DNA of 64,000 bases from Branchiostoma floridae (taxonomy: Eukaryota; Chordata; Leptocardii; Amphioxiformes; Branchiostomatidae), in NCBI RefSeq assembly GCF_000003815.2, contig NC_049988.1, positions 2,855,405 through 2,919,404 on the forward strand, written 5' to 3'. Position numbers and translations under genes: made by a program. Shown here piece by piece: positions 54,001 through 63,222 of the stretch. The first letter of the stretch is position 1; every line of letters begins with the position of its first letter. Below the pieces are notes generated by a model that searched no databases, was not told the DNA's origin, and worked only from the letters and a program-made list of their open reading frames with translations.

Positions 54001-57000
54001 TCTGCGGCGATCTTCTCCCAGCGACCGGCGGTTCCCCCGGGAAACTTCGCCATGCTCTTCGCCAACTGCGACAGCTCATCCTCCGTCCATTCTACATTCT
54101 GTACAGGACATAAGTGTTGGTGTCATTAGCACATCTTGTAGCACTTGTAAGCTCCACCATCAAGGTGTTGCCAAAAATGGCATGTCTGAGTTTCTGCAGT
54201 GCAGTTTTGATTTGCTTTGCTAGAGGGCGTTCATTCCTAAGGTTGTCTTGACATCTGATTGCCTTTTTACCTTCACCAACAAGGTTATGTTTCCTGTATT
54301 GTGTGTGTGTTTGTGTCTCTGTGTGTACATGTGTCACCTGCATAACTCAAGAAGCTGTGAATAGATTCTAATGATATTTGATAGGTGGGTAGAAGTCCAG
54401 AAAACAAAGCTCAAGTTTGATAATTGACCTCTAACTCTACCTTTTTCTTGATAACAGGCTCATCGTCGAGGTACGAGTCGAGATCGGCCTCGATAGAGTC
54501 GGAGTTTCTGTAGTGCAGTTATTACAAGTTTTGCTAGGGTGCGCTCTTGCTAGTGAGTATTCTCACCTTTTTCTTGACAACAGGCTCATGATCAAGATAC
54601 GAGTCAAGATCAGCCTTGATAGATTCTGAGTTTCTGTAGTGCAGTTATTACAAGCTTTGCTAGGGGGCTCTCGTGCTAGTGAGTACTCTCACCTTTTTCT
54701 TGACAACAGGCTCATCATCGAGGTAAGAGTCCAGATCTGCCTCGATAGAGTCGATGCTGATGGTGGGCGCGCTGTCCCAGAGGATCTCCGTATTCCCCCC
54801 GGACATGTCGTACTGAGGGATTTCCGGTTTGGGCCGCCGGCGCACTTTGGGCTCCTCTGTCAACACAGGAGATTTCATGTTGTTCAATGAGAATGATGGT
54901 ATACAAAATTACAAAAAATCTATTTCTTGTTTATGTGCGTGTGTCTGTCCCTATGACTGTGTGTCTGTGTGTGTGTATGTATGTGTCTGTCCGATGTATG
55001 TGTGTGTGTGCATGTGTGTGTGTGTTTTGTCTGCATGTGTGTGTGCGTGTGAGTGTGTACTCTCACCTCTCAAATAGAAGTACCCCCTGGAATAGAAGTA
55101 CCCCCCGGACAAATCTTCAAAATCTAATAAAAGTACCCCCTGGAATAAAAGTACCCCCCGGAAAAATACCAAATTGACATGTAAACTGTGCCCATGCTAC
55201 TTCAGTCCAAGAGAAGATGATAAGCAGGTAGGCTCTTTTTATTTATTTATGCCTCAGTACCATATCAGTTATTTTTTATTTTTTTTATTACCATATCAGT
55301 TAATTGTATAAATAATGAACAGAATAAATCCTATGTTATTGCACATATTTTCTTTATCTGAGTGTCACACCATCAACAAAGATTAAAATAAAAGTAAAAA
55401 AATGAATGAAAATAAAAAGTGAAGAAATAAAAAAAGAAGTTTATTTTATAATCATTGTTACAAAATAACATTTTGAAGAAACATTCCAACTTAGAATACC
55501 TTATTCACCACTTGTGCTATTTTCAATGTTGCAGAAACCAAGGTCATAGACACTGCCCCCTATCGAGAAATACCGGTACTGCAGAAAATATATGATTCTC
55601 TCGCGCATTACCGCGAGATTCGGCGTGAGTTGATGAATCCAACATGGCGGATCTTTTCGAGCCGATTGAACGCTATGCTTTGTTTTGGAATGATTTTTTC
55701 GTTGCTGGAACATTAAAACAAGTTGACTACGGGTGAAAAATAGTGGAAAAGTATTGGTAACTTTTTAATTTGTTTGGTTGGTGGTTAGTTTCTGTGTTTT
55801 GATAGAGAATTTACGGAAGTAAGCGACTGTGTGTGTAGCATGTGACCTCGATGTTTTCGTCTTTGTTCAGCGCAACATTTCAAGATTTTTGGAAGGTTAA
55901 AGATGGTCTAAAACGAAAAGGATATATTTTTTACGAGTCCAGTGCCGAATCACTTGTGTTCCGGTATTTTTGGACCTGAACCGAAACGTTTTTGCAAGTC
56001 CAGAACTGGTCCTGCGTACCGGTACGCATCCCTAGTTATGTTTGGGTCATAGCGCTAGCGGCAGGGAAAATTATCCGCGATGCCTCGTCCGAAAAATAGT
56101 GAATATTATTATATAAAGCAAAAATACAGCGGAAATATGGGCAGAAAATACCAAACTTTCAATATTTTTGGGGTCCCTGGTTAGTAAAGAAAGCCCCAAT
56201 TTGAAAAAAAAAATAAACGTACCGTCTAAAATAAGGACGTACCGGGTGGATTTTGAGGCGGAAAAAAATAAACGTACCGGTACGTTTATTTGAGAGGTGA
56301 GAGTATGTGTGTGTGTGATTGTGTGTGTATGATTGTGTGTGTATGTAGCTGTGTGTGTGTGTGTGTGTGGTTGTGTGAGAGTGTGTGTCATAAATATACA
56401 TTGGTGCATCTTTTAATGATTTTTTAAATACAGTATACTACATGTATAAGCATTTAGCTTACATATCAAAGATATCATAATACTTTTTTTCAAAGCTCTA
56501 AAAGTTAAACAAAAGCAAGGATAAGCAAAAAAAAACAAACATTGATGGATAAGAGCATTCAAAGATTAGTGATTAAATCCATGAAGATGGAGGTATTGTT
56601 GCCATACTGTTTTTTTCCTATTTCTAAAATGTCCACCTACTTGGCTTCTTTCGTTCTTCCTCTTCTTCCTTCAGTATTCTCTCCTCCTCTTCTCTTCTCT
56701 TTTGTTCCTCTAATCGCGCCTCCTGTATGGACCTGTACGTCTCTGGGATAGCAAAAATGAGCCAGTATGCCCCCCTCCCCAGCGCCAGGGGTAGGAGGTC
56801 TCGGAACTCGGGCTTCTTCAGCTTGTTCTGTATCTCCTCAGGCATGGACTCAAGGAGGGAGTCTTCTGTCTCAGCCTCCTTCTTTCCTTTCTTGTTCTTC
56901 TTCCTCCGTTTGGGGGCAATCTCCATCTGAAAGAACAAGACAAATATGATATACAATACTGTAAATGCAGAAATCTTTGCAGCGGATTTATGTTCTCGGT

Positions 57001-60000
57001 TTTTGTGGTGACCACTTCACCACGAATTCAAAACCACCGCGAACATTTTTCCATTATAGAATGAAACTGCAGTCAATGGCGCTACTGCAAGCTTAAAACC
57101 ACGAACACTCCATTTTCCTACTACCGCGAAAGTAAATTCCTGCGAACTAAATGCATATACAGTATATTTCTGTAACTTGCGGTAGACAATTCTGAAGCCT
57201 GCAGGGAACACTAGCACCTAAGGAAGGAAATTGTATAGAAGTCCTTGATTTATGCAAAACTACTCGGGGAAAAGAGAAGAAAACATCATAGATTGGTGGA
57301 CAAGGGTGCATTTCTTTTCTTTTCAGTACCAACATATTTGTCTGAGACTTGCCCCAAACCAGGGGTGCATATTTTGCTTGGTGCACGTACTTTAATCAAG
57401 AAAATTTGGCATATATATATAATACATTCACTTTGATCTTGGATATAGTCAAAATCAGATTACTGTAAATGCATTTAAGTTCGCGGGGATTTAATTTCGC
57501 GGCAGCGGGAAAAGAACTTTTCGCGGTGGTTTTAAGTTCGCGGTAGCACCATGCACTGTAGTCTCTTACTGCCATGGAAAAATGTTCGCGGTGGTTTTAA
57601 ATTCGCCGTGAAGCGGCCACCGCAAAAACCGCGAACTTTAAACCACCGCGAACATTTTTGCATTTACAGTACTTTGTGACAAAAACCTTATGTTTGAGTA
57701 ATTTAATAACGAAGTTCAAGGAACAAATGAATGAATGAATGAAGACCTTAATTGCATGTTTTTGTCCAAAAGTTTCTTTGTTAACTTGAAATGACAGATT
57801 TAACAACACATGCTCCCAAACAATGAGTGGAACAGAAAAAAAGCTGGCGAAAACCCTGCTTGACCATTTGACTGACCAGTTCAAATCTCCTCTCGAAGTA
57901 GATGGACCAGGCAACCAGGTAGTGACCGATGGTGAGAATGACCAACAGGAAGACGGACATCTCTACCAGCGACAGCTTCCGCACGCGCCGGTAGTAATAC
58001 ACCGGCGTGCGCCAGTCGGGCAAACCGGTAACCAGAATCTCATCGTATCTATAGAAGAAACACAAAGTTTGTTAATGTCCAGAAAAAAAGCCTAGGCCTA
58101 GGAAAACAAGAAATCTTTTTAAAAAAGCTGTGCCTTGCCACGTATTTTATGTTATTTTGGTAAGTTAGACTAGATTCTACGCTTAAAAATCCCGAGTTCC
58201 ACATGTCGCCCCCCTCCCCCCTCATTATCATAATTTATGATAGATGAATTATTGGCACATTAAACAGGTTTTGTAAAACTTTTTGACCCACAATGAATAT
58301 GCATTATATTTTATTACAAACTAAGTTCCTTCTGATGCAATTTGTGATATATCTTTATATAAACATGGTGAGTTAAAGCGTAGATTTATTACGCTGGACC
58401 ACATACAGTAACATGCGTCTAGTAGAGCGTTTTAATACTCGCCTGGAATGTACCATTGTCTAACTAAGCCATGAAACTCGGCAAGGAAAGAAGGGCCTTT
58501 GGAAGGGGCTTTGGAAGGGCTGGGTTAACAGGTCAGTCCATGGAACCATGGAAGAAAGCTGGCGTAAAGCCTTGCCGGCGGCAAGGCAAAAAATGTTGTC
58601 TTTCCTGTTTCGGTCTTGAAAAAATTAGGGTCGGTAGGTGGGAATTATTATAGTTTTTTTTTTACTTGTAATTTTTTTTTAGGGTGGCCAAAACTCTAGT
58701 TTTTGTAATAGGGACATATTACAATACAGTTAAACAAAGTAAACTGAAATGCATGAAGACACTGCATATCTATCCTTCATTAGATAGGACAAGTAGTGTT
58801 TTTACTACTTCAATAAGAAGTAGACTGAATAAAAATTCTAACTGGAGGCTATGTGACTCCAATGCCCACCCCCCCAAAAAGTCTAGGGTCGACAGGTTTT
58901 TCTAGGGTAGGTAGGGAAACAGGAAACACGACAATTCTTTTCCTAGGCCCTAGATTTAAATCCAAAAGATTTCACTTTTGGGTTCCGGGCCAAATACTGT
59001 AAACATTATGCCAACTTGTTGACACAATTACATGTAATTTGGTAAGATGGCATCGTACAGGTACAAAACCGTTTTTTTCTGCATGGACTGAGCTATAAAA
59101 TGTATAAACTATAATGTCTTTGCTATAACTAAGGTTTCATATAAAGGGGAGTTTGAAATACTCACTTTTTTCTCATGTCCTCATCTCGGAGAACCTCGGA
59201 AACTGCAACAAGCTGGAAAACACATTGTACAAGAGATTTCTCCACCAGCTTCACCTTTTCACAACTTTCAGAATTAAACCATATGAGACTAGGGGTGGGT
59301 ACCAGTGTACCAGTACAAAACCGTTTTTTCTTATTGGACCGGTCCATAAAAACCGGAATTGAAAAAATTTGGTGGATCGGATGTTGGACCTATTGGAAAA
59401 TGAACAGATTATATGATCAGATATTCACATGTTTCACGGCTTACCGGTCGAGGAAAATAACAGAGCAAAGTAGCGTAGAGTCTATAGTCATTTCTACCTA
59501 GTTTTACAGTCAATCGTACAGAGGCAGTTAGCCTTGTAGGATTTTAAAACACAAGTGGGACTCGAATAATCCACAAAACAGATTTCTTTGTAGCGAAAAG
59601 GACCATTGTTTTAAGAGTGTTACGCCGAAGGGCGGTTAGAAATAGATACAGATAAATAATCAGCTCCTAACCTTTCTGAACCGCTCCTCTGCGTCCTCGG
59701 CTGACCCCTCACCCTTGACCTTGTCAGGGTGCATCTGTAGCGCCAGCTTACGATACGACCTGCGGATGTCCGACATGGACGCGGACTGTGGGAAAAGTGA
59801 GAACAGAGAAAGTTGGAACGATGGTTACTATTGGTCGTTTCCCTGTGGTAAAAGCAATAAGCAAGTTAAAATTCTATGTACCCGCAAATGATCCATATCA
59901 ATTTTGTCTGTTGGACTGAATGGACTGCAAAGCAATAAGGGTCTGAAGACTGCCATCTCTGATTACCATGTTTTGGCAAGAAATTTTTAAGTCCCCAAGC

Positions 60001-61870
60001 AAAAGAAAGCAGGAAGAGTATTCAGAATTTTCCATGACACTTTTTAAAAACTGAACAAAATGTTTACATTTACATGAATACTAAATTCACCACGTGTGTA
60101 TTATTGCCACCAGTAGGTACCCAATCTGAGCAACGTCCTTGATCTGAGTAATGAGGCTGTTCTACGTGCTCGAGGCACCTTCTCGTCTCAAGTCTCAAAC
60201 ATGGGGCCTCATATTTTATGTTCCTTCTGAAAGACGAATGCAATCCCTTATAACGTGTCCGAGCCGAGCCAACCCAGGGATCGAACTCAGGCCCACAGAT
60301 CCAGATGGCCAAGCAGAACGGTTGCTTAAACCGCTCGACCACAGAGACACATTAACAATGCTTGAAATACTGGGTGCATGTGCACCCAGGTTCACCCAAA
60401 ATTAAAGATGTGCACCCAATTTTTTTCTGTGGGTGCACCCAAATATTTTCTTAGGTTTACGTATGGAAAGATATCAACGTATACTAGTAGTATACACCAT
60501 ATTCTTGACATTATCTAAGTGTTAGAAAGATAATAAAAATGTCTCTCATGGTACTTGTTTAAGAATTGAATAGCTTGTAATTAAGTTTTGTATTTGTGTT
60601 TTTTCTGACATTTTTGGTGCACCCAATGTTTCAAATTCAAGCTGGTGCACCAGTGCACATAATCCCCAAAATGAATTTCAAGCCCCATATCAACTATCAC
60701 CAGGCCACAGCAAGTGAATTTCATAGATGACATTAGCAGTCGCATTCATTTTTGCCTGACTTCACAGAAAAAAACAAGTCTCCTGCCTTCAGCAGGGTTG
60801 GACAAGTCCACTAGCCCTATTGTCAAGGGCAAGTGAAAGTGCATGACCTACCCCATTTGCCCGGGCAAGTAAGATTTTTCCATTGACTGAGGGAAATTTT
60901 GATATACTTGTTACTTTTTACAGTCATGACATCAAGCAATGGTCAACATAAAAAAAAAGACAATGATAAGAATTCCATTGCTGGAAGTAAAAATGCATAT
61001 AAAAGTGACATTGGAATTTTGGGCAAGTGAAAAATTGGTTCAGGCAAGTAAATTTTTATGTGTGTTTGCCTGATAGGTCAAGTGAATTTCAGAAAACTTG
61101 TCCAACCCTGCTTTAAACTGGCTCAACATGACAAGGTAAAACCGAAAATGGGAAAATGTTGTGTGGTAGCCCGAGTGTAGTTGTAGAAATGACACTAGCC
61201 TTGTACAAGTTGTAGGCTGATTGTGTTTACAAGTGTGCAGCACAAGTGTCACTTTCTGTAGGTCCAGGAATAAAAGACTTGTTGGCTATGATAGCAAATG
61301 TCAAATCAATTCCTGCTACAATTTTTCTGCTCCACATCTTAAAAATCAGGCATCTTGTTTTTGACGCCCTCTCAAACTGAATTCTTCATCTGTAGAATAT
61401 GTCATCCATAAAACTTACTTGCTATGGCCCAGTTTAATCTTCAAGACATGTGACGTGGCGTTGATACTAAGAAATGTGTGAAAAACTATCTGGGCTTCTA
61501 TCAAATCAGTTGTTGCTACACAGCGAGGCCAAACAAATTCAAAACTTCATTTTCTGATTGTAAACATAAACGTGCAACAAAAGAAATACTGTAACTGAAA
61601 ATAAATTGTCTGCGTTCTTCAACTATTCACCCAAGCAACACACCGGTAAGAAAATTAGAATTTCCTTACAACATATGTTCGATACTTCGTCAAAAACTGG
61701 GTCTCTACACTGACCTGGTCTAGTCCTAGGACTTCATAGAAGTTTTGGTTGACTTCCTCCACTAAGTCGAAGAGTTCCAGTTCCTTGGTGTCCCAAGAAA
61801 AGGCCGAAGGAAGGAGGAAAATCGTAAGAAGAAGTGAGAAACCCAAACTCTGGCTACAGTCGGCAGCCAT
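50988..61870 (-). CDS. DNAJC1: DNAJC1 (ER membrane J-domain/SANT co-chaperone), ten coding exons
   Basis: Ten exons join with consensus GT-AG borders and compatible phases (introns 0,0,2,0,1,0,1,1,0) into 556 residues, close to the vertebrate length of about 550. Order: signal peptide (1-25), J domain (about 42-109) with His71-Pro72-Asp73, transmembrane helix (about 136-157), Lys-rich and Glu-rich segments (164-258), SANT 1 (about 316-362), disordered charged linker (377-480) and SANT 2 (about 492-545). In vertebrates this protein sits in the ER membrane with the J domain in the lumen stimulating BiP ATPase, and the SANT part outside, binding other proteins; the same is inferred here. The start ATG lies in a strong context (AACATGG). 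Introns are 349-1929 bp and carry MITEs and a SINE. It converges on SKIDA1. Confidence 0.95.
51290..51597. mobile_element. AGGGCTCGAAAT element, complete copy in DNAJC1 intron 9
   Basis: CAGGGCTCGAAATTC at the left and ATTTCGAGCCCT at the right, with GGTGCACCA and GGTGCACC motifs next to each end. AGTACC lies at or near both flanks, suggesting an old target duplication. Orientation is opposite to the 38490 and 60357 copies. Confidence 0.8.
51600..51945. repeat. Degenerate CAGTA-rich tandem repeat with retroelement tail
   Basis: Repeated AATGCCAGAACAGAATC, ACAGTACCAGTAAGAGAACA-type units. At 51782-51836 the run is broken by GGGCTTTTGCCCCGAGTG, TACCTGGCTAAATAAAATAA, which looks like the 3' tail of a non-LTR retrotransposon (inference). 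Confidence 0.6.
52281..52417 (-). CDS. DNAJC1: DNAJC1 coding exon 9 (SANT 2, first part)
   Basis: Completes codon 483, then ASAHMDSGAWSQKQQKQLE, HPKGTAERWEKIAEMVPGKG. First two helices of the second SANT domain. Donor AAG|GTTCGT, phase 0. Confidence 0.9.
52767..53087 (-). CDS. DNAJC1: DNAJC1 coding exon 8 (linker)
   Basis: Codons 377-482 plus parts. Charged, low-complexity linker (DTDETDD, RGRKSKK, GKKKSKSDK) between the SANT domains, probably disordered. Acceptor TTTTTTCCAG, donor CTAG|GTAAGT, phase 1. Confidence 0.9.
53114..53500. mobile_element. CTGTAAATGC MITE relic in DNAJC1 intron 7
   Basis: Left half (53114-53225: TGCTGTAAATGCATTTGAG, GGGATTTAATTTCACGG) and right half (about 53420-53500: GGTGAAGTGGTCACC, AATTTACAG) are separated by unrelated sequence. 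A further right-half fragment lies in intron 8 at about 52570-52640. Confidence 0.55.
53650..53815. mobile_element. Diverged copy of the 14478-14713 repeat
   Basis: Shares CAATTCTAATCTCAAAGAA, TCAGTCATTTGTTC, CACCTTCCTG, GGGATTCACAGAGGATGTCA and AAGGCCTAA with the 14.5-kb copy. It lies in intron 7. Confidence 0.5.
53912..54098 (-). CDS. DNAJC1: DNAJC1 coding exon 7 (SANT 1)
   Basis: Codons 314-375 plus one base. VEWTEDELSQLAKSMAKFPG, GRWEKIAAEVGR: a canonical SANT/Myb-like fold with its spaced tryptophans. Donor CCTG|GTAAGT, phase 1. GC-rich against the AT-rich introns. Confidence 0.95.
54187..54430. repeat. Intronic repeat remnants
   Basis: 54187-54232 is a fourth, diverged piece of the 126-bp repeat's intron part (GAGTTTCTGCAGTGCAGTTT, GCTTTGCTAG). 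It is followed by AACAAGGTTATGTTTCC, a short GT tract and ACTCAAGAAGCTGTGAATAG, which look like part of a dispersed element with an AAGG..GGTTAT-type end. Confidence 0.45.
54441..54692 (-). repeat. 126-bp tandem duplicates of the exon 6 3' end
   Basis: Two direct copies (54441-54566 and 54567-54692) of a unit made of the last 60 bp of DNAJC1 exon 6 plus 66 bp of following intron. Exon-like parts: 54441-54500 (encoding DSIEADLDSYLDDEPVIKKK) and 54567-54626 (ESIKADLDSYLDHEPVVKKK). Each keeps a donor-like GT after AAG. Most differences from exon 6 are at third codon positions. No well-formed acceptor in matching phase is obvious. Confidence 0.85.
54693..54856 (-). CDS. DNAJC1: DNAJC1 coding exon 6
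   Basis: Completes codon 259, then EPKVRRRPKPEIPQYD... to DSYLDDEPVVKKK. Acceptor TTGACAG, donor AAG|GTGAGA, phase 0. Its last 60 bp are copied twice more in the following intron (see 54441-54692). Confidence 0.9.
54938..55057. repeat. GT-rich low-complexity sequence (left part)
   Basis: Imperfect (GT)n. It continues at 56306-56386, on the far side of the inserted element 55060-56303, so one microsatellite was split. Confidence 0.85.
55060..56303. mobile_element. 1.24-kb TIR element with TA flanks in DNAJC1 intron 5
   Basis: CTCTCACCTCTCAAATA at the left and TATTTGAGAGGTGAGAG at the right, each with TA outside, inserted in a (GT)n tract. Inner ends carry AGTACCCCC repeats at the left and AAACGTACC repeats at the right. 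The interior includes ACCGGTACGCATCCCTAG (about 56017-56034), itself a possible end of a hAT-like element, and a short ATGGCGGATC ORF (55644-55736). No transposase domain is seen. Confidence 0.75.
55644..55736 (+). CDS. 30-residue ORF inside the TIR element
   Basis: MADLFEPIERYALFWNDFFV... begins at a YY1-type AACATGGCGGATC motif. It has a real-protein-like composition and a donor-like CGGGTGAAA at its end. It may be a captured first exon, the beginning of a lost element gene, or chance. Confidence 0.2.
   Translation: MADLFEPIERYALFWNDFFVAGTLKQVDYG
56306..56386. repeat. GT-rich low-complexity sequence (right part)
   Basis: Continuation of the microsatellite at 54938-55057 beyond the inserted element. 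Confidence 0.85.
56641..56926 (-). CDS. DNAJC1: DNAJC1 coding exon 5
   Basis: Codons 164-258 plus one base. Starts with a Lys-rich stretch (KRRKKNKKGKK), then PEFRDLLPLALGRGAYWLIF, ending in a Glu/Lys-rich coiled-coil-like segment. Donor CCAA|GTAGGT, phase 1. Confidence 0.9.
56960..57162. mobile_element. TA-flanked MITE, CTGTAAATGC family, copy 2
   Basis: Begins CTGTAAATGCAG after TA and ends ATGCATATACAG before TA. It contains ACCACTTCACCACGAATTC and AAAACCACCGCGAACATTTT. Opposite orientation to the 57463 copy. TA duplications and short inverted ends fit a Tc1/mariner-like MITE (inference). Confidence 0.8.
57463..57669. mobile_element. TA-flanked MITE, CTGTAAATGC family, copy 3
   Basis: CTGTAAATGCATTTAAGTTC at the left and GCATTTACAG at the right, each bordered by TA. 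Inner TTCGCGGTGGTTTTAA motifs occur twice and are mirrored. This is the best-preserved copy, 200 bp upstream (in + coordinates) of DNAJC1 exon 4. Confidence 0.85.
57877..58048 (-). CDS. DNAJC1: DNAJC1 coding exon 4
   Basis: Completes codon 106, then YDEILVTGLPDWRTPVYYYR... and the membrane helix MSVFLLVILTIGHYLVAWSI. The LPDW..P..YYRRVRK stretch is diagnostic of DNAJC1. Donor CTG|GTCAGT, phase 0. Confidence 0.95.
58583..58948. mobile_element. AGGCCTAGGAAAA MITE copy 3
   Basis: AAAAAATGTTGTCTTTCCTG, then GGGTCGGTAGGTGGG, then the same interior as 31727-32116, ending AAACAGGAAACACGAC, TTTTCCTAGGCCC. The left tip has decayed. A lone AGGCCTAGGAAAAC end lies at about 58095. Confidence 0.7.
59166..59212 (-). 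CDS. DNAJC1: DNAJC1 coding exon 3
   Basis: 47 bp encoding LVAVSEVLRDEDMRK, the last J-domain helix. Acceptor TTTTCCAG; donor GTGAGT after two bases of the next Lys codon (phase 2). Confidence 0.9.
59289..59360. mobile_element. hAT-like end, CTAGGGGTGGGTACC type
   Basis: CTAGGGGTGGGTACCAG, then TACAAAACCGTTTTTTC and GGACCGGTCCATAAAAACCG. A related piece is at 59054-59100. It lies 77 bp upstream of the acceptor of DNAJC1 exon 3. The other end is not identified. Confidence 0.45.
59672..59785 (-). CDS. DNAJC1: DNAJC1 coding exon 2
   Basis: Codons 53-90, J-domain helices II-III with the catalytic HPD (HPDKVKG). Acceptor CCCACAG, donor AAG|GTTAGG, both phases 0. Confidence 0.95.
60089..60350 (-). 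mobile_element. tRNA-headed SINE sharing a body with the 5S-headed SINE
   Basis: On the minus strand the head (60277-60350) has A box TGGTCGAGCGGTT and B box GAGTTCGATCCC. The body has CGTCTTTCAGAAGGAAC, GAAGGTGCCTCGAGCACGT, AACAGCCTCATTACTCAG and TGGGTACCTACTGGTGG. All four blocks match the 40.7-kb SINE, apart from a 22-bp insert before TGGGTACC. In DNAJC1 intron 1. Confidence 0.85.
60357..60687. mobile_element. AGGGCTCGAAAT element, diverged copy
   Basis: Left CTTGAAATACTGGGTGC, right GAATTTCAAGCCCC. The interior is the same as at 38490. It abuts the SINE at 60089-60350. Confidence 0.7.
60703..61427. mobile_element. AGGCCACAGC-family MITE, copy 2 with nested element
   Basis: GGCCACAGCAAGTGAATTTC at the left and GGAAATT-free complement (TCATCCATAAAACTTACTTG, CTATGGCC) at the right. 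The interior is in reverse orientation to 761-1279. It is split by 60793-61110. Confidence 0.75.
60793..61110. mobile_element. Nested element with CAGGGTTGGACAAGT ends
   Basis: CAGGGTTGGACAAGTCCACT at the left and ACTTGTCCAACCCTG at the right, with repeated GGGCAAGT and AGGCAAGTAA motifs inside. Comparison with the uninterrupted copy at 761-1279 shows it as the later insertion. CAGGG-type ends suggest hAT (inference). Confidence 0.8.
61715..61870 (-). CDS. DNAJC1: DNAJC1 coding exon 1
   Basis: Codons 1-52. Contains the hydrophobic signal sequence (LGFSLLLTIFLLPSAFS) and the start of the J domain (ELFDLVEEVNQNFYEVLGLD). Donor CAG|GTCAGT, phase 0. The ATG is within an AACATGGCTGCC, a YY1-like string common at animal gene starts. 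Confidence 0.95.
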
Positions 61871-62597
61871 GTTGGATTCTCTGTGATTTCTCTTTCGGGA
61901 CGCACCAATAAGGTAACGGGGGTAAAATTATATGAATATTTTAAAATAACAACACTAGTAGATTAAATAAAGTATTTTATGATAGACACATGCTAATATA
62001 GTATTTTATGATATGAATCTTCACAATATAACAAAATTGTTGTTTAAATTGCAATTTGGGTAAACCTTTTCTATACATTTATCCCTATGATACTTATTGG
62101 TTTGTCCCTAACATTTTAAATGACACTGGACCAACACTGGACCGAATTTGGAATATTACGAAATATAGAGTAGAGTAGAGTAGTAGTTTTAAAGGCCATA
62201 TTCTGTCAACACCTAACCTGAATTCACATCCAACGCTCATACACTACTTTAAAGGAACATAAATGCTATGAACTTGTGTTTCTGCGTTATTTTTTGCACA
62301 TGGGTTTCGCAACGTGTCATCAGCGCCCCTGTGCGATAGTTGAACGTATTGCAGAAACCAACACCGTAACGCTGCAAACTTCTAGAGAGTAAAACGTTAG
62401 AGTAAAAACAATTAACGTTAACGGCTTTTAATTTACTCTGATAAGAAATCAAAGACCGTAATTTTCAAAAACTATTTGAAACAATAACTGCTACAAAAGC
62501 AATGACAGAAAGCGCGGGAAAACGCCACACAAATACGTCTGTTGTTTTACTTTTCGACGCAAGGCGACGCTTTTGACACGCGGGCATCACAGGTTTT
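61871..62597. promoter_or_regulatory. DNAJC1 upstream region
   Basis: No TATA box is evident; the start codon itself lies in a YY1-like motif. The rest to 62600 is AT-rich with no further gene. Confidence 0.35.
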
Positions 62598-62906
62598 GGC
62601 ATCTGGGTAAGGAGCGCTCCCAGCACGTCACCGGAACGTACTGCGCCTGCGCGAAAAGTATAGACATGCTAAACCTTGCTAAACCCCCGGTTTACTAAAG
62701 GGCCGCATTTAAGAAAGTACGTGCGTATATAAGGGTAAAATCCCGTGTACGTTTTGCATGAAACCATGTCTCTAACATATACTGTGCAACAAGCGGGATT
62801 TCAATGCAACGTTGACCAAACCAAGCCCCAAAACACCAGGGTTCGCGCAGGCGTAGTACGTTCCGGTGACGTGCTAGCGCTCCCGGTGCCAGCCATATGG
62901 GGAGGA
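62598..62906. mobile_element. Long inverted repeat upstream of DNAJC1
   Basis: AGCACGTCACCGGAACGTAC, then GCGCCTGCGCGAA (about 62616-62655), is mirrored at about 62844-62882, with a spacer of about 190 bp. Outer parts (GGAGCGCT) also pair. It is GC-rich and MITE-like. Confidence 0.7.
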
Positions 62907-63222
62907 CAGGCCGGGGAGGGTAGGCCGGGGGAGAGGGGGCCAGACTGTACCATTGTACGTGTAGGGGGGAAAGCACAGTAGTATTGCAAGCACATCTGTG
63001 TCCTCTAAAACAAATTTCTGGCTAGCTGGCGCCCACTTTGGAAGCTAAACTACGATATTTCTTGGATTACCAGAAATTTATGCTATGGCAAAGTCGGGAC
63101 TCTAAGTTTAGCAAAAACAGCAAAATTATATAAACCTGTAACAGCGACACCTACCGGAGTGAGTGTCCTTACTTTTGCTGCCATGCAAAATCCTATATTT
63201 TTACCGAACTAAAAGCTTCATC
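62907..63222. other. Intergenic, no gene seen
   Basis: GC-rich to about 62950, otherwise unremarkable. Confidence 0.4.

Noticed and set aside
60277-60350. tRNA gene on the minus strand
   Set aside because: A and B boxes are present but the sequence continues into a repeated SINE body and no complete cloverleaf can be drawn.
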